Assembly: GCA_963205105.1 (NCBI GenBank)
Contig: CAUJJW010000352.1
Coordinates: 1 to 47,150 of the forward strand
Direction: 5' to 3'
Length of the DNA stretch: 47,150 nucleotides
Origin: Verrucomicrobiota bacterium
GTDB taxonomy: Bacteria; Verrucomicrobiota; Verrucomicrobiia; Limisphaerales; CAIMTB01
Part shown: positions 1 to 9,149 of the stretch, one piece after another
Layout: each line of letters begins with the position of its first letter
How positions within the stretch are numbered: the stretch's first letter is position 1
Notes under the pieces: generated by a model
Database searches by the model: none
What the model saw: the letters and a program-made list of their open reading frames with translations, nothing else
What the model was told of the DNA's origin: nothing
Translations under genes and position numbers: made by a program

Positions 1-2
1 GA

Positions 3-1004
3 GCGCTTCGTGACAGTCCCGGGCTGTCCTACCGGGCCCCTGACGGGCGCATCCTCCATAACCCTCCCCGCGAGATCATCACCGACATGGACGTCCTCCC
101 TTGGGTGGCCGACGTCTACAAGCGCGACCTCGATATCCAGAAATACTCGATCGGCTACCTCCACCATCCCTACCTGAGTCTTTATACGGGCCGCGGGTGC
201 CCGGCGCAGTGTACCTTCTGTCTCTGGCCGCAAACCATCGGTGGGAACCGATACCGCGTTCGCTCCGCGAAGAACGTGGCTGAGGAAATGGCCTACCTGC
301 AGAAGCTGTTCCCCGAGGTGCGGGAGTTCTTCTTCGACGACGACACCTTCACCGCCAATCTGCCGCGCGCCCGCGAGATCGCTCGGCATCTCAGGCCACT
401 CGGTCTCACCTGGAGCTGTAACAGCAGGGCCAACGTGAACGAGGAAACCATCCGCCTGCTGCGCGACTCCGGCCTTCGACTCTTTCTTGTCGGCTACGAA
501 AGCGGCAACGACGAGATCCTCAAGAACATCAAAAAGGGCGTCACCACCGCGCAGATGCGCGAGTTCACCCGTTCCTGCCATCGCGCCGGAGTCACCATCC
601 ACGGCACGTTCATCCTCGGGTTGCCCGGGGAAAAGCCGGAAACCATGGAGCAAACCCTTCGATTCGCCCAGGAGCTCGACGTTTTCAGCATTCAGGTCAG
701 CCTCGCCGCCCCCTATCCGGGAACCGCACTCTACGACCAGGCCATCGCCAACGGTTGGATGGCCCGCCCTGACATGCTTCATGGCGGCGGCTATCAGAAT
801 GCGTCACTCTCCTACCCGGAGCTCTCGCACGAGGAGATCTTCGATGCCCTTGAACGCTTCTATTTCCGCTGGTACTTCAGGCCAAAACCCATCCTGCGCA
901 TCCTCCGCACCATGCTCATGGACCGTCGGGTATGCGTCCGCCGCCTGCGCGAGGGTTATGAGTTCTTCCGAAGCATGCGCCAGCGCTCGGTGGCACCGGC
1001 ATAA
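3..1004 (+). CDS. hpnJ: Hopanoid-associated radical SAM protein HpnJ (5' end outside window)
   Basis: The reading frame is open from the window edge, so the gene begins upstream and the first in-window ATG (87) is internal. About 333 codons are visible. A CxxxCxxC radical-SAM cluster motif (GCPAQCTFC) is followed by LWPQTIGG, a stretch I recognise from HpnJ. The usual N-terminal cobalamin-binding-type domain would lie left of the window. HpnJ is known to convert bacteriohopanetetrol glucosamine to the cyclitol ether, acting after HpnI and HpnK, which are both encoded next door. The stop is TAA at 1002-1004. The gene converges on hpnI with a 122-bp gap in which I see no further feature. Confidence is high because motif and neighbourhood agree; another B12/radical SAM family is the only real alternative. 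Confidence 0.88.
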   Translation, partial: ALRDSPGLSYRAPDGRILHNPPREIITDMDVLPWVADVYKRDLDIQKYSIGYLHHPYLSLYTGRGCPAQCTFCLWPQTIGGNRYRVRSAKNVAEEMAYLQKLFPEVREFFFDDDTFTANLPRAREIARHLRPLGLTWSCNSRANVNEETIRLLRDSGLRLFLVGYESGNDEILKNIKKGVTTAQMREFTRSCHRAGVTIHGTFILGLPGEKPETMEQTLRFAQELDVFSIQVSLAAPYPGTALYDQAIANGWMARPDMLHGGGYQNASLSYPELSHEEIFDALERFYFRWYFRPKPILRILRTMLMDRRVCVRRLREGYEFFRSMRQRSVAPA

Positions 1005-1126
1005 CTCCGCATCGTGCACTTTATCAGGACCTCGATGCCCTGGCACCCCGCTCCCCCGGACTTTGCCAGCGCGTGCCATCGGGGTTCCCGCGCGCCGGCG
1101 GAAGAATCGTCTCCCTTGCAGCCTCG

Positions 1127-2365
1127 TCATCTCCTCCTTTGTCCCCTGCCCATGCCAGCCTGTACCGGCTGAGACCAGGGCGCTTCGCGATCCGACCACA
1201 CGACCGGGATCGGCAGCCATGCCGCCAGCCAACTGACTAGGCGCACACCGGGCCACGCGCCGAAGGCGATCGCGTGCCCCCAGGGAAGACGCACCCCCAC
1301 GAGGCGCATCAGCGCAACCACAGCAGCCACTTCCACCACCCACTGCATGACGGCTCCCACCCATGCAGCGTGGTTCGCCGGGTGGCAGGCAATTCGCAGG
1401 GTCCACCCCGCCATGGGATGCACCAGGAGCAGTGCGGCGAAGGAACCCGGTCGGCACCATCGGATCGTGCGTTGCCACCGGTGCAGATGGCGCACCGCGT
1501 CCCGCCAGGTTCCGCGCAAGGCGTAGGTTTCGACCGTCCAACGGCTCATGGACACCGGTGTCAAGAGGCGGCCCAGCACGTAATCGTCCGCTAAATGGGC
1601 GCCCAGGGTTTCCCACACCTTTTCCGCCTGGCCGCCCAGCAGATCGTCACGCCGAAACAGGGTTGCCGCACCGAAGGCAAAGCTCACCGTCCCCAACCGG
1701 CCCAGGAGCAGCGCTCCTGGCAGGAACTCAGCATTCACGTAGGCCGTGTCCATCAACCCAGCGTAGGGTCCGGTCTCGCGGATGCAGTATGGCGTGGTCA
1801 CCGCGCGACCGCTCCCCCTTTCCACCAATCTCTGAAGTTCCCGCCGCATCCCTTGGAGCAAACCCGAGGGTGCCAGGATGTCGGCGTCGGACCACAGCCA
1901 CAGCGAACCCTTCGCGAGTGGAGCAAGGCACTCCAGCCAGGCAATTTTGGGATTGGCGCGCTGCCGTGGCGCCTCGCGCACACAGAGCCGGACCACCGCG
2001 CGCGGAAACGTGCCCCGCCAACGAATCAGGACTTCCTCCCAATGCTTGGCGTCCGCACTGCAAACACCGAGCAGCAACTCGCTGTCCTCATCCAGCTGTT
2101 GGACGAAGCTCCCCACTGCCCCCTCCAGCATCGAGGCGGGGAGCTTCCCCCCTAAGGGCGGCATCGGTTTGAAAACAGTAAGCGTCCCCCCCCAGGGCAA
2201 ATCCATGGCCGGCGCAGAACCCGCGGGCATAGCCGATCGGATTGCCTCCGTCCTGAGATCTCCGCCCCGGAAATGCAACGCCACTAGCGCGATAGCAGCA
2301 ACCCACCAGATGTCCGCCAGGACGCTCCAGGCGCAGAGCCAAGTGTCGACGTTGCTGGTGATCAC
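1127..2365 (-). CDS. hpnI: Hopanoid biosynthesis glycosyltransferase HpnI (GT21-like)
   Basis: This 412-residue protein resembles ceramide-glucosyltransferase-type enzymes. It has an N-terminal membrane segment (about residues 9-30), a DxD-like WSDADI around 160, LADDYVLG around 260, a QxxRW-type RWQRTIRW near 295, and hydrophobic C-terminal segments. In the HpnI family the enzyme transfers N-acetylglucosamine to bacteriohopanetetrol at the inner face of the membrane. The start codon is GTG; a TTG four codons upstream is possible. The first ATG would delete the membrane segment, so it is not preferred. The gene lies on the opposite strand to hpnJ and hpnK and is divergent from hpnK, with about 105 bp between them that must hold both promoters. 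Confidence 0.85.
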   Translation of the reverse strand: MITSNVDTWLCAWSVLADIWWVAAIALVALHFRGGDLRTEAIRSAMPAGSAPAMDLPWGGTLTVFKPMPPLGGKLPASMLEGAVGSFVQQLDEDSELLLGVCSADAKHWEEVLIRWRGTFPRAVVRLCVREAPRQRANPKIAWLECLAPLAKGSLWLWSDADILAPSGLLQGMRRELQRLVERGSGRAVTTPYCIRETGPYAGLMDTAYVNAEFLPGALLLGRLGTVSFAFGAATLFRRDDLLGGQAEKVWETLGAHLADDYVLGRLLTPVSMSRWTVETYALRGTWRDAVRHLHRWQRTIRWCRPGSFAALLLVHPMAGWTLRIACHPANHAAWVGAVMQWVVEVAAVVALMRLVGVRLPWGHAIAFGAWPGVRLVSWLAAWLPIPVVWSDREAPWSQPVQAGMGRGQRRR

Positions 2366-2470
2366 ACGGCGGGAATCAAGGCAGCGCGACGATGCCGCGA
2401 CCGCTCCGTATCAGCCAAAGGAATTCTCGCCATTTCCCAGCCTCGTGGCGAACGTCGGCCGACCCCGGCC

Positions 2471-3223
2471 ATGCCTCGGATCATCGAGTACATTGCGGAT
2501 GACTTCGGACTGTCCCCGGCCTGCAACGCCGCCATCATCCTCGCCCACACCGAGGGTGTCCTGACAGGGGCAAGCCTCATGTTGGGGCAGCCGGCCACTT
2601 CGGAAGCCGTCGCCCTCGCGAAGCAACATCCGGATCTCCGGATCGGTTGGCACATTCACCTCTGCGATTCTATCCCAGAGACTCTCCCGCTCTGGCCCTG
2701 GGGAAGCTCCCCGGCTGCCGCCGGATTGCGGATCGCCCTCTCGGCAAAAGCACGTCAACTGGCTCGCCGCGAGATCGAAGCACAATGGTCAGCCTTCAAA
2801 CGCACCGGCTTTCGCTGCGATTTTGTCAATAGCCACCATCACCTCCACCTCCACCCGGTCGTTCTCCGGACAATCCGCGATGTCCTGGGCCCCTGCGCGC
2901 ACGGCGCCTGGCTGCGTAGCTTCGACTATCGTTTCGTGGGCAGGCCGCCCTGGGCCGCGAGGCTGACAGGCATGGCCGCCGCCGCGATGGCGCCCTGGCT
3001 TCGGCGTCTCTGGAACTCCGACGTTGGCACCAGCGTCTGGGGAGTGGATCGCACCTTCCGCATGGAGGCATCGCTGCTGCGCCACGCGCACCAGGGACTC
3101 GGTTCTGGACGCCATGAGTTTCTGTTTCACCCACGGTACCCCTCTGAGTCGGACCCTGACACCCGGGCACTTCTCGCGCTCCGGCGATTCAGGAACAAAC
3201 CTGAACGCGCACGCCTAGATTAG
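2471..3223 (+). CDS. hpnK: Hopanoid biosynthesis deacetylase HpnK (YdjC/ChbG family)
   Basis: This 250-residue protein has the YdjC-family metal-site signatures: ADDFGLS at residues 9-15, GWHIHL around 60-65, and a His-rich SHHHLHLHP near 115-123. In the pathway, HpnK removes the acetyl group from the GlcNAc added by HpnI, giving bacteriohopanetetrol glucosamine for HpnJ. The ATG at 2471 places the metal motif at the expected N-terminal position. Divergent from hpnI. Its 3' end lies 5 bp from the stop of a convergent small exported gene, so there is almost no room for a separate terminator. Confidence 0.88.
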   Translation: MPRIIEYIADDFGLSPACNAAIILAHTEGVLTGASLMLGQPATSEAVALAKQHPDLRIGWHIHLCDSIPETLPLWPWGSSPAAAGLRIALSAKARQLARREIEAQWSAFKRTGFRCDFVNSHHHLHLHPVVLRTIRDVLGPCAHGAWLRSFDYRFVGRPPWAARLTGMAAAAMAPWLRRLWNSDVGTSVWGVDRTFRMEASLLRHAHQGLGSGRHEFLFHPRYPSESDPDTRALLALRRFRNKPERARLD

Positions 3224-3228
3224 AAGGT

Positions 3229-3561
3229 TTATGGCGCCGGTTCCCGTTTCATCAAAATCGTGTCGGGCGTCATCCCCGCAAACTCGTATCCCTCTTTGGC
3301 CAGCCCGTTCATGGCCAGATTCAAATAGAAGGCGCGATCGTCTGTCCGATCTGGTTTGGTCGCCCTGCGCAACTCTGCGGCGATGAACTCCACGCGACCA
3401 CCGGGTCGAATTATCTGCGTGTTGTCCCTTCCATCCCAGCGGATCGTCACATACTCAAGGGTAGCTGTCCGGTTGGAATCGGCAGCCCGCAAAGCAGAAA
3501 CGCAGGCCGTCGCGGCTACAACTGCCGCGACCCCCATCGCAAGTTTGGAATTGAAGCTCAT
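3229..3561 (-). CDS. Small exported protein, DUF4177-like
   Basis: This 110-residue ORF has an N-terminal signal peptide (hydrophobic stretch about residues 8-25, likely cleavage near ALRAAD). The remainder has a beta-strand (LEYVTIRW), a central helix and a closing segment of the type LNxLAKEGYEFAGM...ILMKRE, which resembles the DUF4177 fold; this match is from memory. An AAGGGAG ribosome-binding site lies about 8 nt before the ATG, supporting this start. Function unknown. It is the first gene of the lower-GC block between hpnK and tRNA-Leu, and converges on hpnK. Confidence 0.6.
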   Translation of the reverse strand: MSFNSKLAMGVAAVVAATACVSALRAADSNRTATLEYVTIRWDGRDNTQIIRPGGRVEFIAAELRRATKPDRTDDRAFYLNLAMNGLAKEGYEFAGMTPDTILMKREPAP

Positions 3562-3590
3562 GCTCGTTGCTCCCTTAAGGTTATCAATTG

Positions 3591-4007
3591 TCAGTACCTT
3601 GGCTTCTGATCGATAGAGAATCGGTCATCCAACTGTCGGAGATCAAAAAAAAGTCGTTTCGGAATTCGATCCTCCTCGGAGAACCATCCTCCCGTCCGAA
3701 ATACCTTCGTTTGGGTAAATCCGTTGGTTCCGGGCGGGAAGACGCGAATGAGGAAGTCCTTGCTTCCGAAGTTGTGGAAGGTGCCATCCGCGTCGCCATG
3801 CACGGTAAGCAAAAAGGGTGTGTGTCCCACGAAATCGTCATTCACCTCGATTCGAGCGCCGGTCTCAGAGGCTTCAATCGCCACCTCATAAGCAATCGTC
3901 CCATCAGGCCCCTTTGCTGGCTTGTTCGGAGAATCAGTCACGCACCCTAAACACGCGGCAACAATGTTAAGGATGCAGAACCTATTTCTGGCATCAATCG
4001 CCTCCAT
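3591..4007 (-). CDS. Putative lipoprotein with PEGA-like domain
   Basis: With ATG at 4007 the product has 138 residues. It begins with a charged N-terminus, a hydrophobic stretch and a cysteine in AACLGC, an imperfect lipobox that would place the mature N-terminus at residue ~22. The body contains GARIEVNDDFVGHTPFLL, a pattern typical of PEGA domains (small beta repeats in cell-envelope proteins). An open frame continues upstream to 4148, but that extension would bury the lipobox. Base composition is noticeably less GC-rich than in the housekeeping genes. It lies 30 bp upstream of, and on the same strand as, the DUF4177-like gene, so they may be co-transcribed. Function unknown. Confidence 0.5.
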   Translation of the reverse strand: MEAIDARNRFCILNIVAACLGCVTDSPNKPAKGPDGTIAYEVAIEASETGARIEVNDDFVGHTPFLLTVHGDADGTFHNFGSKDFLIRVFPPGTNGFTQTKVFRTGGWFSEEDRIPKRLFFDLRQLDDRFSIDQKPRY

Positions 4008-4859
4008 AGGTTCACCGTAGCCAGTGTGGTTGGATTTGGCGAACCACATGTTGGACCGATGCTTTGGCGAAAGGTTTCGTTTGGACGAATCCGGCTGATT
4101 CTGCGAACGCGCATTTGTGGTGGCGGCCACTCCTGCAGTGTTGGGCATTCCGGGATATGTTGCTGGTGGTAGGGCTTCAATTCACGGTTCGCCAAGGGCA
4201 AATTCCCACTACGGAAACAAGCTATTTCCCACAACCAAACTAATACCAGAGTGTTGGGTACATCGTTGTGCTGGAATCTGTGCTGCAGGCGGATTGCCTG
4301 AGGCGGGCGGGGGGGGTGGCCTACATCCGCGATACTCTTGAGTTTCACCAGATCCGATGGCACTGGAACCGTCACCGATGGCGATCCAGAGGTCTCGCGA
4401 TTGGCGAGGATGGTGCGGATTGATCATGCAGCGACGCAAGCGACTCAGGAACAAACACTTGGAATGGAACGATGCCCACTGTGAAGTCGCCAGGGAGAGG
4501 TTTGGTCCTCACTGCAGCGCAAATCGGGATCAGAATTGATGGATTCTCTGGGACATTCGCTTGGTCGGGAGCCACGGATTCATAGAGTATTCGGAGTTCT
4601 GCGAGTCAGGCTGGGGATTCCCGTTGGCACCACGAACATTCCACCCGGCTTGGTATCGCTGCCTCCTCCAACCTGCCGGGGTCCGGTTCAGAGACCCGCC
4701 CATCGCCCAGTCCGTTCCACCATCCCAAAAACTGAAGTCGTGCACATGGCCGGCACATACGAGGGCCTGCAAGTTGGGAGCCGAGTTCCGGCGTCCCCAA
4801 GATATTGTGGTATGCCTGGCTGAACCGTTGCTCAACTGCACATGAGCAGCACATAAGCG
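4008..4859. other. Non-coding or decayed stretch, no supported gene
   Basis: About 850 bp between two minus-strand genes. Short ORFs exist in several frames (for example 4530-4841 on the minus strand) but none has recognisable motifs, a convincing ribosome-binding site or consistent codon use. Composition is more AT-rich than the rest of the window. It may be the remains of a gene in the island, but I cannot name an ancestor. Confidence 0.4.
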
Positions 4860-6308
4860 TCAGGCCCAGAAGGGCACATATTTCGCGTGCTTCTTGGACT
4901 TGCTGGTGGGGTCCTCCAACTTGACCAAGCCCGCTGAAACAGTGTCCCGAATGATGCGCGAGGCCACCGGATAATCGCGCTCGGGGATTTTGAAGCGCTC
5001 CCGGAGCGTGGTGTTGGTCATCACCTTGTTTGAGACGCTCAGCAGACAGGAGTGGAGGTAGCAGGCTCGCACTTTGTCTTTCTTGTCCATCTTGGGCAAA
5101 TCCTGTTGTGCGAACAGCAAGACGCGGGTGTGGGTCGTGTCGCTGCGGACGTCCGGTGCCGGCAATTGGTAGAACTCGATGTCGAATACCACCTTGTCGA
5201 AGCCGCTGCCACGCTCCTCGCAGATTCCAATTCTCCGCATTAGGTCCGCCAGCATCTCATTCCGTGATCGGGGCGAATGGTCCAGAAATCGGAGCGGGTC
5301 GATCAACGGCTCGCCGGGATTACTCACTTCCAGGCGGTCATCAAAGATTTCCACCATAGGACCGGTGCCCGTCATCCCGAAGTCCTGATGGATCATGGCA
5401 TTGGCGACCAGTTCGCGAATGGCCCGCGACGGATACATTCTCACGTCCTTCCGCAGTGCCATTCCCATGACTTCGTTCTGAGGAAGTTTGTCATTGATGT
5501 AGTCCACCAAACCCTCGAATCCGCACGCGTACCCCTTGGGCCATGGTTTCTCGTGCTCGGTTTCCACTCGGCTACTGCCCCGATAACGAATGACGCGAAA
5601 CGCTTTCCGTGAAAGGCCGTCAAACTGGGACAGTTGCTTGGCAAACAGGATAGCTCCCAGGTTCGTGACGTCGAAATGATCCTCGCTACGTGGCACAATT
5701 AACTGGTCCACCGCCAATCGTTCCAGGATTCCGGACCGATTGACTGGCAGAATCTGCCCCGACAACTCGAAAAACTTCGGATAATCCAGCCGCGCCAGCA
5801 CCTCGTCGCCGGACAACCCGGGCGCAGCGATCCCTTTCTCGAAGCAAAGGTGTGCGAGCGCTTGCCAGAGGCCCCTCTCCTTGCCGGGATGATCCCTGAG
5901 CTTCTTGCGAAGACTGCCCACACGTATCCACGCCGTGCCCTTGAACGAAACGGGCGCGCCGATAGCGGGCTGCACTTCGAGCAACACCACGCGTTGTCCT
6001 TCGTGCACCAAGTCAAAAAATCGGAAATCAACCCGGGGAGAAACAAGATGAGACAGCCAGTTCTCCAGTTCCTCATTGCCCATCTTCCTGGCCCGCGGAT
6101 TTGCCGTGGTCCCCACGACCTTTCGCGTCGAATCCTCGACGCCCCACAGCATGTAAGCCGCATCCCGCCCATGCAGTGTGGCCGAGTTTGCCAGCGCCGA
6201 GATATATTCGCCGAGCTCCTCCGGCGCGTCATTGTTGAGCTTGAATTCCACCCACTCGGTCTCCCGGGGCAGAGCCAATAACGATCGAAGCAACTGGTCG
6301 GGCTTCAT
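4860..6308 (-). CDS. AlbA_2/Schlafen-type ATP-binding protein with HATPase_c_4 domain
   Basis: The product has 482 residues. The N-terminal part (about 13-135) carries ETEWVEFKLN and ISALANSA, typical of the AlbA_2 (divergent AAA-4/Schlafen) domain. The C-terminal half contains an HATPase_c_4 signature: IRELVANAMIHQDF (about 298-311), LEVSNPGEP, and ICEERGSGFDKV. A winged-helix-like tail may follow (TLRERFKI...ASRIIRDTVSAGLVK). Family members are usually called putative transcriptional regulators or ATP-dependent DNA-binding proteins, and are frequent in genomic islands; biochemical function is rarely known. ATG at 6308 gives a normal-length N-terminus. The gene is intact although its surroundings look degraded. 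Confidence 0.75.
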   Translation of the reverse strand: MKPDQLLRSLLALPRETEWVEFKLNNDAPEELGEYISALANSATLHGRDAAYMLWGVEDSTRKVVGTTANPRARKMGNEELENWLSHLVSPRVDFRFFDLVHEGQRVVLLEVQPAIGAPVSFKGTAWIRVGSLRKKLRDHPGKERGLWQALAHLCFEKGIAAPGLSGDEVLARLDYPKFFELSGQILPVNRSGILERLAVDQLIVPRSEDHFDVTNLGAILFAKQLSQFDGLSRKAFRVIRYRGSSRVETEHEKPWPKGYACGFEGLVDYINDKLPQNEVMGMALRKDVRMYPSRAIRELVANAMIHQDFGMTGTGPMVEIFDDRLEVSNPGEPLIDPLRFLDHSPRSRNEMLADLMRRIGICEERGSGFDKVVFDIEFYQLPAPDVRSDTTHTRVLLFAQQDLPKMDKKDKVRACYLHSCLLSVSNKVMTNTTLRERFKIPERDYPVASRIIRDTVSAGLVKLEDPTSKSKKHAKYVPFWA

Positions 6309-6309
6309 T

Positions 6310-6588
6310 TCAGAATCCAGTTCCGCGCTTCCTCGCCAGATAAACCCCGATTCCTAATCGGAACCAGTGAGGAGCGTCATCGATCAATGCGGCATCAGGG
6401 CTCGCCTCCAGCGACGTGAAATGGCCGAAAGTGAGGACACTGTCACAGGCCATCGAGACGTTGACTCTCCAGGTAACAAACCGCATAGGGTATGCAGCCG
6501 GCACGTTCACCCGCATCTGCACTGGTTCAGGACAGTTCAGGCCCTGCACAACCTTCTTCGGTCTCAACTGTTTGGAGATGATCGGCAT
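6310..6588 (-). CDS. Uncertain small ORF directly upstream of the AlbA gene
   Basis: A 92-codon ORF with ATG at 6588 whose stop is one base from the ATG of the AlbA_2 gene (TGAAATG), an arrangement compatible with translational coupling. The predicted protein (containing FVTWRVNVSMACDSVLTFGH) has plausible amino-acid composition, but I recognise no family and see no clear ribosome-binding site. It could be the surviving 3' piece of a longer gene or chance. Confidence 0.22.
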   Translation of the reverse strand: MPIISKQLRPKKVVQGLNCPEPVQMRVNVPAAYPMRFVTWRVNVSMACDSVLTFGHFTSLEASPDAALIDDAPHWFRLGIGVYLARKRGTGF

Positions 6589-7898
6589 GGTACGTAAGCC
6601 TTATGCGGAAGCTCTTTGCGGCTCCGAGCGTGCACCAAGGGCGACCCATGTTTCTGGGAGGGCGTCATCCAGGTTATCTCACGGAATTACGCCGCCAGTT
6701 GTTGGGCGCATCATACTGCCCCTAGGCTGAAGACCAGGCGGGGTTTCTGCACGGCAAAAGCTGCGGGTCATGGCCGCAATTGCGACGCATGTCGGATTTC
6801 GATGGTTTAGTCCGGGCAATGCTTCTTCAACTGCCTGGCAGGCTGGCCACCAGCAGGTGGATTATTTCGTCTCGTGTCGTCTCACCGGCAGTCGGGAAGC
6901 CTGATCACCTACTCCGAGGAGAACCTGTTCGGATCTTGGCCGGCACCAATGGCAAGCATGGCATCCAAGGCTTCCTCGGAAGCATGCTGGCGATTGTTCC
7001 GGGGAAGGTTCGCTTGAGCGTCCCCAGTCCTGAGCCAATCGGAGAACCTCAGGTGTCTGTCGCCCTCCGGTCTGAGCGGCTCCATCGACGACAACGGCGC
7101 ACCTGGGGAGGATCCTGTTTTGGATGGACTGCTCGACGGTGGCAATCCTCGAGAACCCTAAGCTTCTTCACCTTGACCACATGCTGTCGTTCCGGGGGGT
7201 GGGACCAGCACCCCCCGACCTCTAGGCATGACGTGCTCCAAAACTAAGCAGAGGACAGAGCTCTTGGCATTAATGCTCCACGACGGAACATGGAGATGGC
7301 ATCTGTCGACCGGCGGAATTGGGTCAGGCTCGCCGCGCGTCGGCATCGAGTCTGCGATCGAGCGAGGCTCAGGTTTGGACGAGAGGATGGAAGGCGCCGA
7401 GTCCGTCGTGAGCGAGGCGGTTGGCATCGCCAATCCATTCGGGATCGCAGCCACAACGGTCCGATCCTATGGAACCACTCCACGGAATTTGAGCGCAGTC
7501 CGCTCATTTCCACTCCGATTTTAGGCAAGGCACGCCAGACCCCTTACCAAATTAAGGTCGTGGCGGACACCAATCGCCCGCAATGAGCGCACCATTTGTA
7601 CACCAGTCCAGCACTCGCGTGCGCATTCGGGCGGACACTCAGCCGCGCACCTGCGTGGACACTCAGGCGGACACCGGTGAGTACAGTGTGGTGCGCGCAT
7701 GAATGAACGTCAGTTTCGCCACTACTCCGACCTGTTGCATGGACCGGTGCCGACAGCCTTCGGACACCGAGATGATGGTTGGCGTGACCACGGTGTAGAT
7801 GACTCGCGCATACCGGGGACCGCCTGGAGTCCATTCTCGAGTTCGCGGGCCGGCGCACACGGTAATGATTCCCACGACGAAGGTTCCCGAACCGTCGA
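6589..7898. other. Apparently decayed DNA of the island, no supported gene
   Basis: About 1.3 kb without a credible intact gene. On the plus strand, short protein-like pieces appear in different frames and are broken by stops, for example a 45-codon ORF from an ATG near 6771 and, in another frame, a piece ending in DDNGAPGEDPVLDGLLDGG near 7081-7160. This is the pattern expected of an old, frameshifted gene, but no family is recognisable. Near 7630-7680 the short sequences GGACACTCAG (twice) and GCGGACAC recur, about 250 bp beyond the integrase stop. Confidence 0.35.
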
Positions 7899-9050
7899 TC
7901 AGGTCGCGGGGACCCCGAAGGAGACCTTTTGCGCCATGCGCTTGCGGTGTTCGTCGGCGAGGTGGCCGTAGGTTTTGCCGATGAGCACTCCGCCATCCTT
8001 GTGACCCACCCACCGGGCAATCGTCATGAAATCGATTCCGCTCATGACGGAGTAGCTGATGAAATGGTGCCGGAGATCATGGAAGCCGAGGCGCGGCATC
8101 CCGGCGGCCTTCCGGACCAGGCGCAGGGACTCGCGAAAGGTCCGGGCGGGTTGATCGGTTTCACCGCGCTGCGGCGACGGAAACAACCACAACGAATCCG
8201 GGGCCCGCCGGCTCTGCATCTCCCGCAGGTGCTTTTCGGCGTATGGGTTCAGGTCGACGACCCGGGCCTCCCGATTCTTGGTTCCACCCAGGGCGCCGAT
8301 GGTCATCTGGCATGTCTCCAGATTCACGTCCGACCATCGGACGCGCAGGGCCTCCCTTTCCCGGCATCCACTGAACTGAAGGAAGCGGAGGTAGTCGACG
8401 AACTCGACCGCATTCTTGGTGACCCCGGCGGCGTGGCTGCACAGGTGATCGATCTGGGCCACAGTCACCAGCTGTCGCGGGCGATGCTCGACCCGGAAGC
8501 GCTGAAGCCCGTCCACGGGCAGGCTGGTCAGGAATCCGTCCACCTTCGCCGCCCGAAACACGTTGCGAAGGACGGTCAGGCTCAAATTGCACGTTCGTGG
8601 CATGAGCCCCTGGGTGCGCAACTTCAGGAGGCCGGTGTTGAGGTGGTGAGGCCGGATCTTGTCGATCCGGATTGCTCCGAGCTCGTCGCGCCAGAAGGTG
8701 AGGTATCCCTTCTCGGTGCCGATGGTTTTCGTGGTTTTTCCCGAATGCCCGAGTCGCTCAATGTACGTCTGGGCGTAGTCGGAGAACTTGGGGGCGGAGG
8801 GAGTTACGACCAGCTCGGCTTGCTCCCGTTTCACTTGGAGCCCGCGGAGCTTGTCCCGGGCTTCAGCCGCGGACGCCGCCCCGTCCAGGGGGACCCAGCG
8901 AGTACGCACCTCTCCCTTCGTATCCTCAGACCTGAGGCGGGCATAATAGCGGCTGCCTCGCATCCAAAGGCCGCGGATGGGGTGTTGTCGGCCATCTAAC
9001 ACTTTGACGAACCGACGGGCTTTGGGTACCAAGCTGTCCCGTGATTGCAT
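7899..9050 (-). CDS. Tyrosine recombinase (phage/island-type integrase)
   Basis: This 383-residue protein has the SAM-like core-binding domain (about 88-185) and a catalytic domain with a full set of active-site residues: Arg230 in SGCRERE, Lys258 in GGTKNRE, His324 and Arg327 in HDLRHHF, His350 in VGHKDGG and the nucleophile Tyr361 in KTYGHL. The N-terminal region (about 20-80) resembles the arm-binding part of integrases. ATG at 9050. It is transcribed away from tRNA-Leu, which begins 99 bp from its start, so this is probably the integrase of an integrated element whose remaining cargo lies toward 3.2 kb. The catalytic residues are intact, so it may still be active. Confidence 0.88.
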   Translation of the reverse strand: MQSRDSLVPKARRFVKVLDGRQHPIRGLWMRGSRYYARLRSEDTKGEVRTRWVPLDGAASAAEARDKLRGLQVKREQAELVVTPSAPKFSDYAQTYIERLGHSGKTTKTIGTEKGYLTFWRDELGAIRIDKIRPHHLNTGLLKLRTQGLMPRTCNLSLTVLRNVFRAAKVDGFLTSLPVDGLQRFRVEHRPRQLVTVAQIDHLCSHAAGVTKNAVEFVDYLRFLQFSGCREREALRVRWSDVNLETCQMTIGALGGTKNREARVVDLNPYAEKHLREMQSRRAPDSLWLFPSPQRGETDQPARTFRESLRLVRKAAGMPRLGFHDLRHHFISYSVMSGIDFMTIARWVGHKDGGVLIGKTYGHLADEHRKRMAQKVSFGVPAT

Positions 9051-9077
9051 GGCGTTTCAGCGTGCTTCGTTCGGCCC

Positions 9078-9101
9078 AAGTGTCACCAAAAGTGTCACCA
9101 A
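9078..9101. repeat. Two perfect tandem copies of AAGTGTCACCAA
   Basis: Direct 12-bp repeats at 9078-9089 and 9090-9101 with no spacer, 28 bp upstream of the integrase start codon. Their position suits integrase arm-binding or autoregulatory sites, or a recombination core between integrase and tRNA. This is inference from position. Confidence 0.6.
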
Positions 9102-9149
9102 GGCAAGGAAGCTCCGATTCGGCATGCTTAAATCATTGGTAATCAGGGT

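Noticed and set aside
804..1616. Long minus-strand ORF (270 codons) spanning the hpnJ-hpnI junction
   Set aside because: It is out of frame with both genes, overlaps their conserved motifs and has Arg/Gly/Pro-rich composition typical of high-GC shadow frames.
7587..7595. GAGCGCACC as a remnant of the tRNA-Leu 3' end (attachment site)
   Set aside because: Only about eight bases match the tRNA end, too short to distinguish from chance in GC-rich DNA.
7544..8020. 158-codon minus-strand ORF downstream of and overlapping the integrase
   Set aside because: Overlaps the integrase catalytic C-terminus in another frame, His/Arg-rich composition, no motif.
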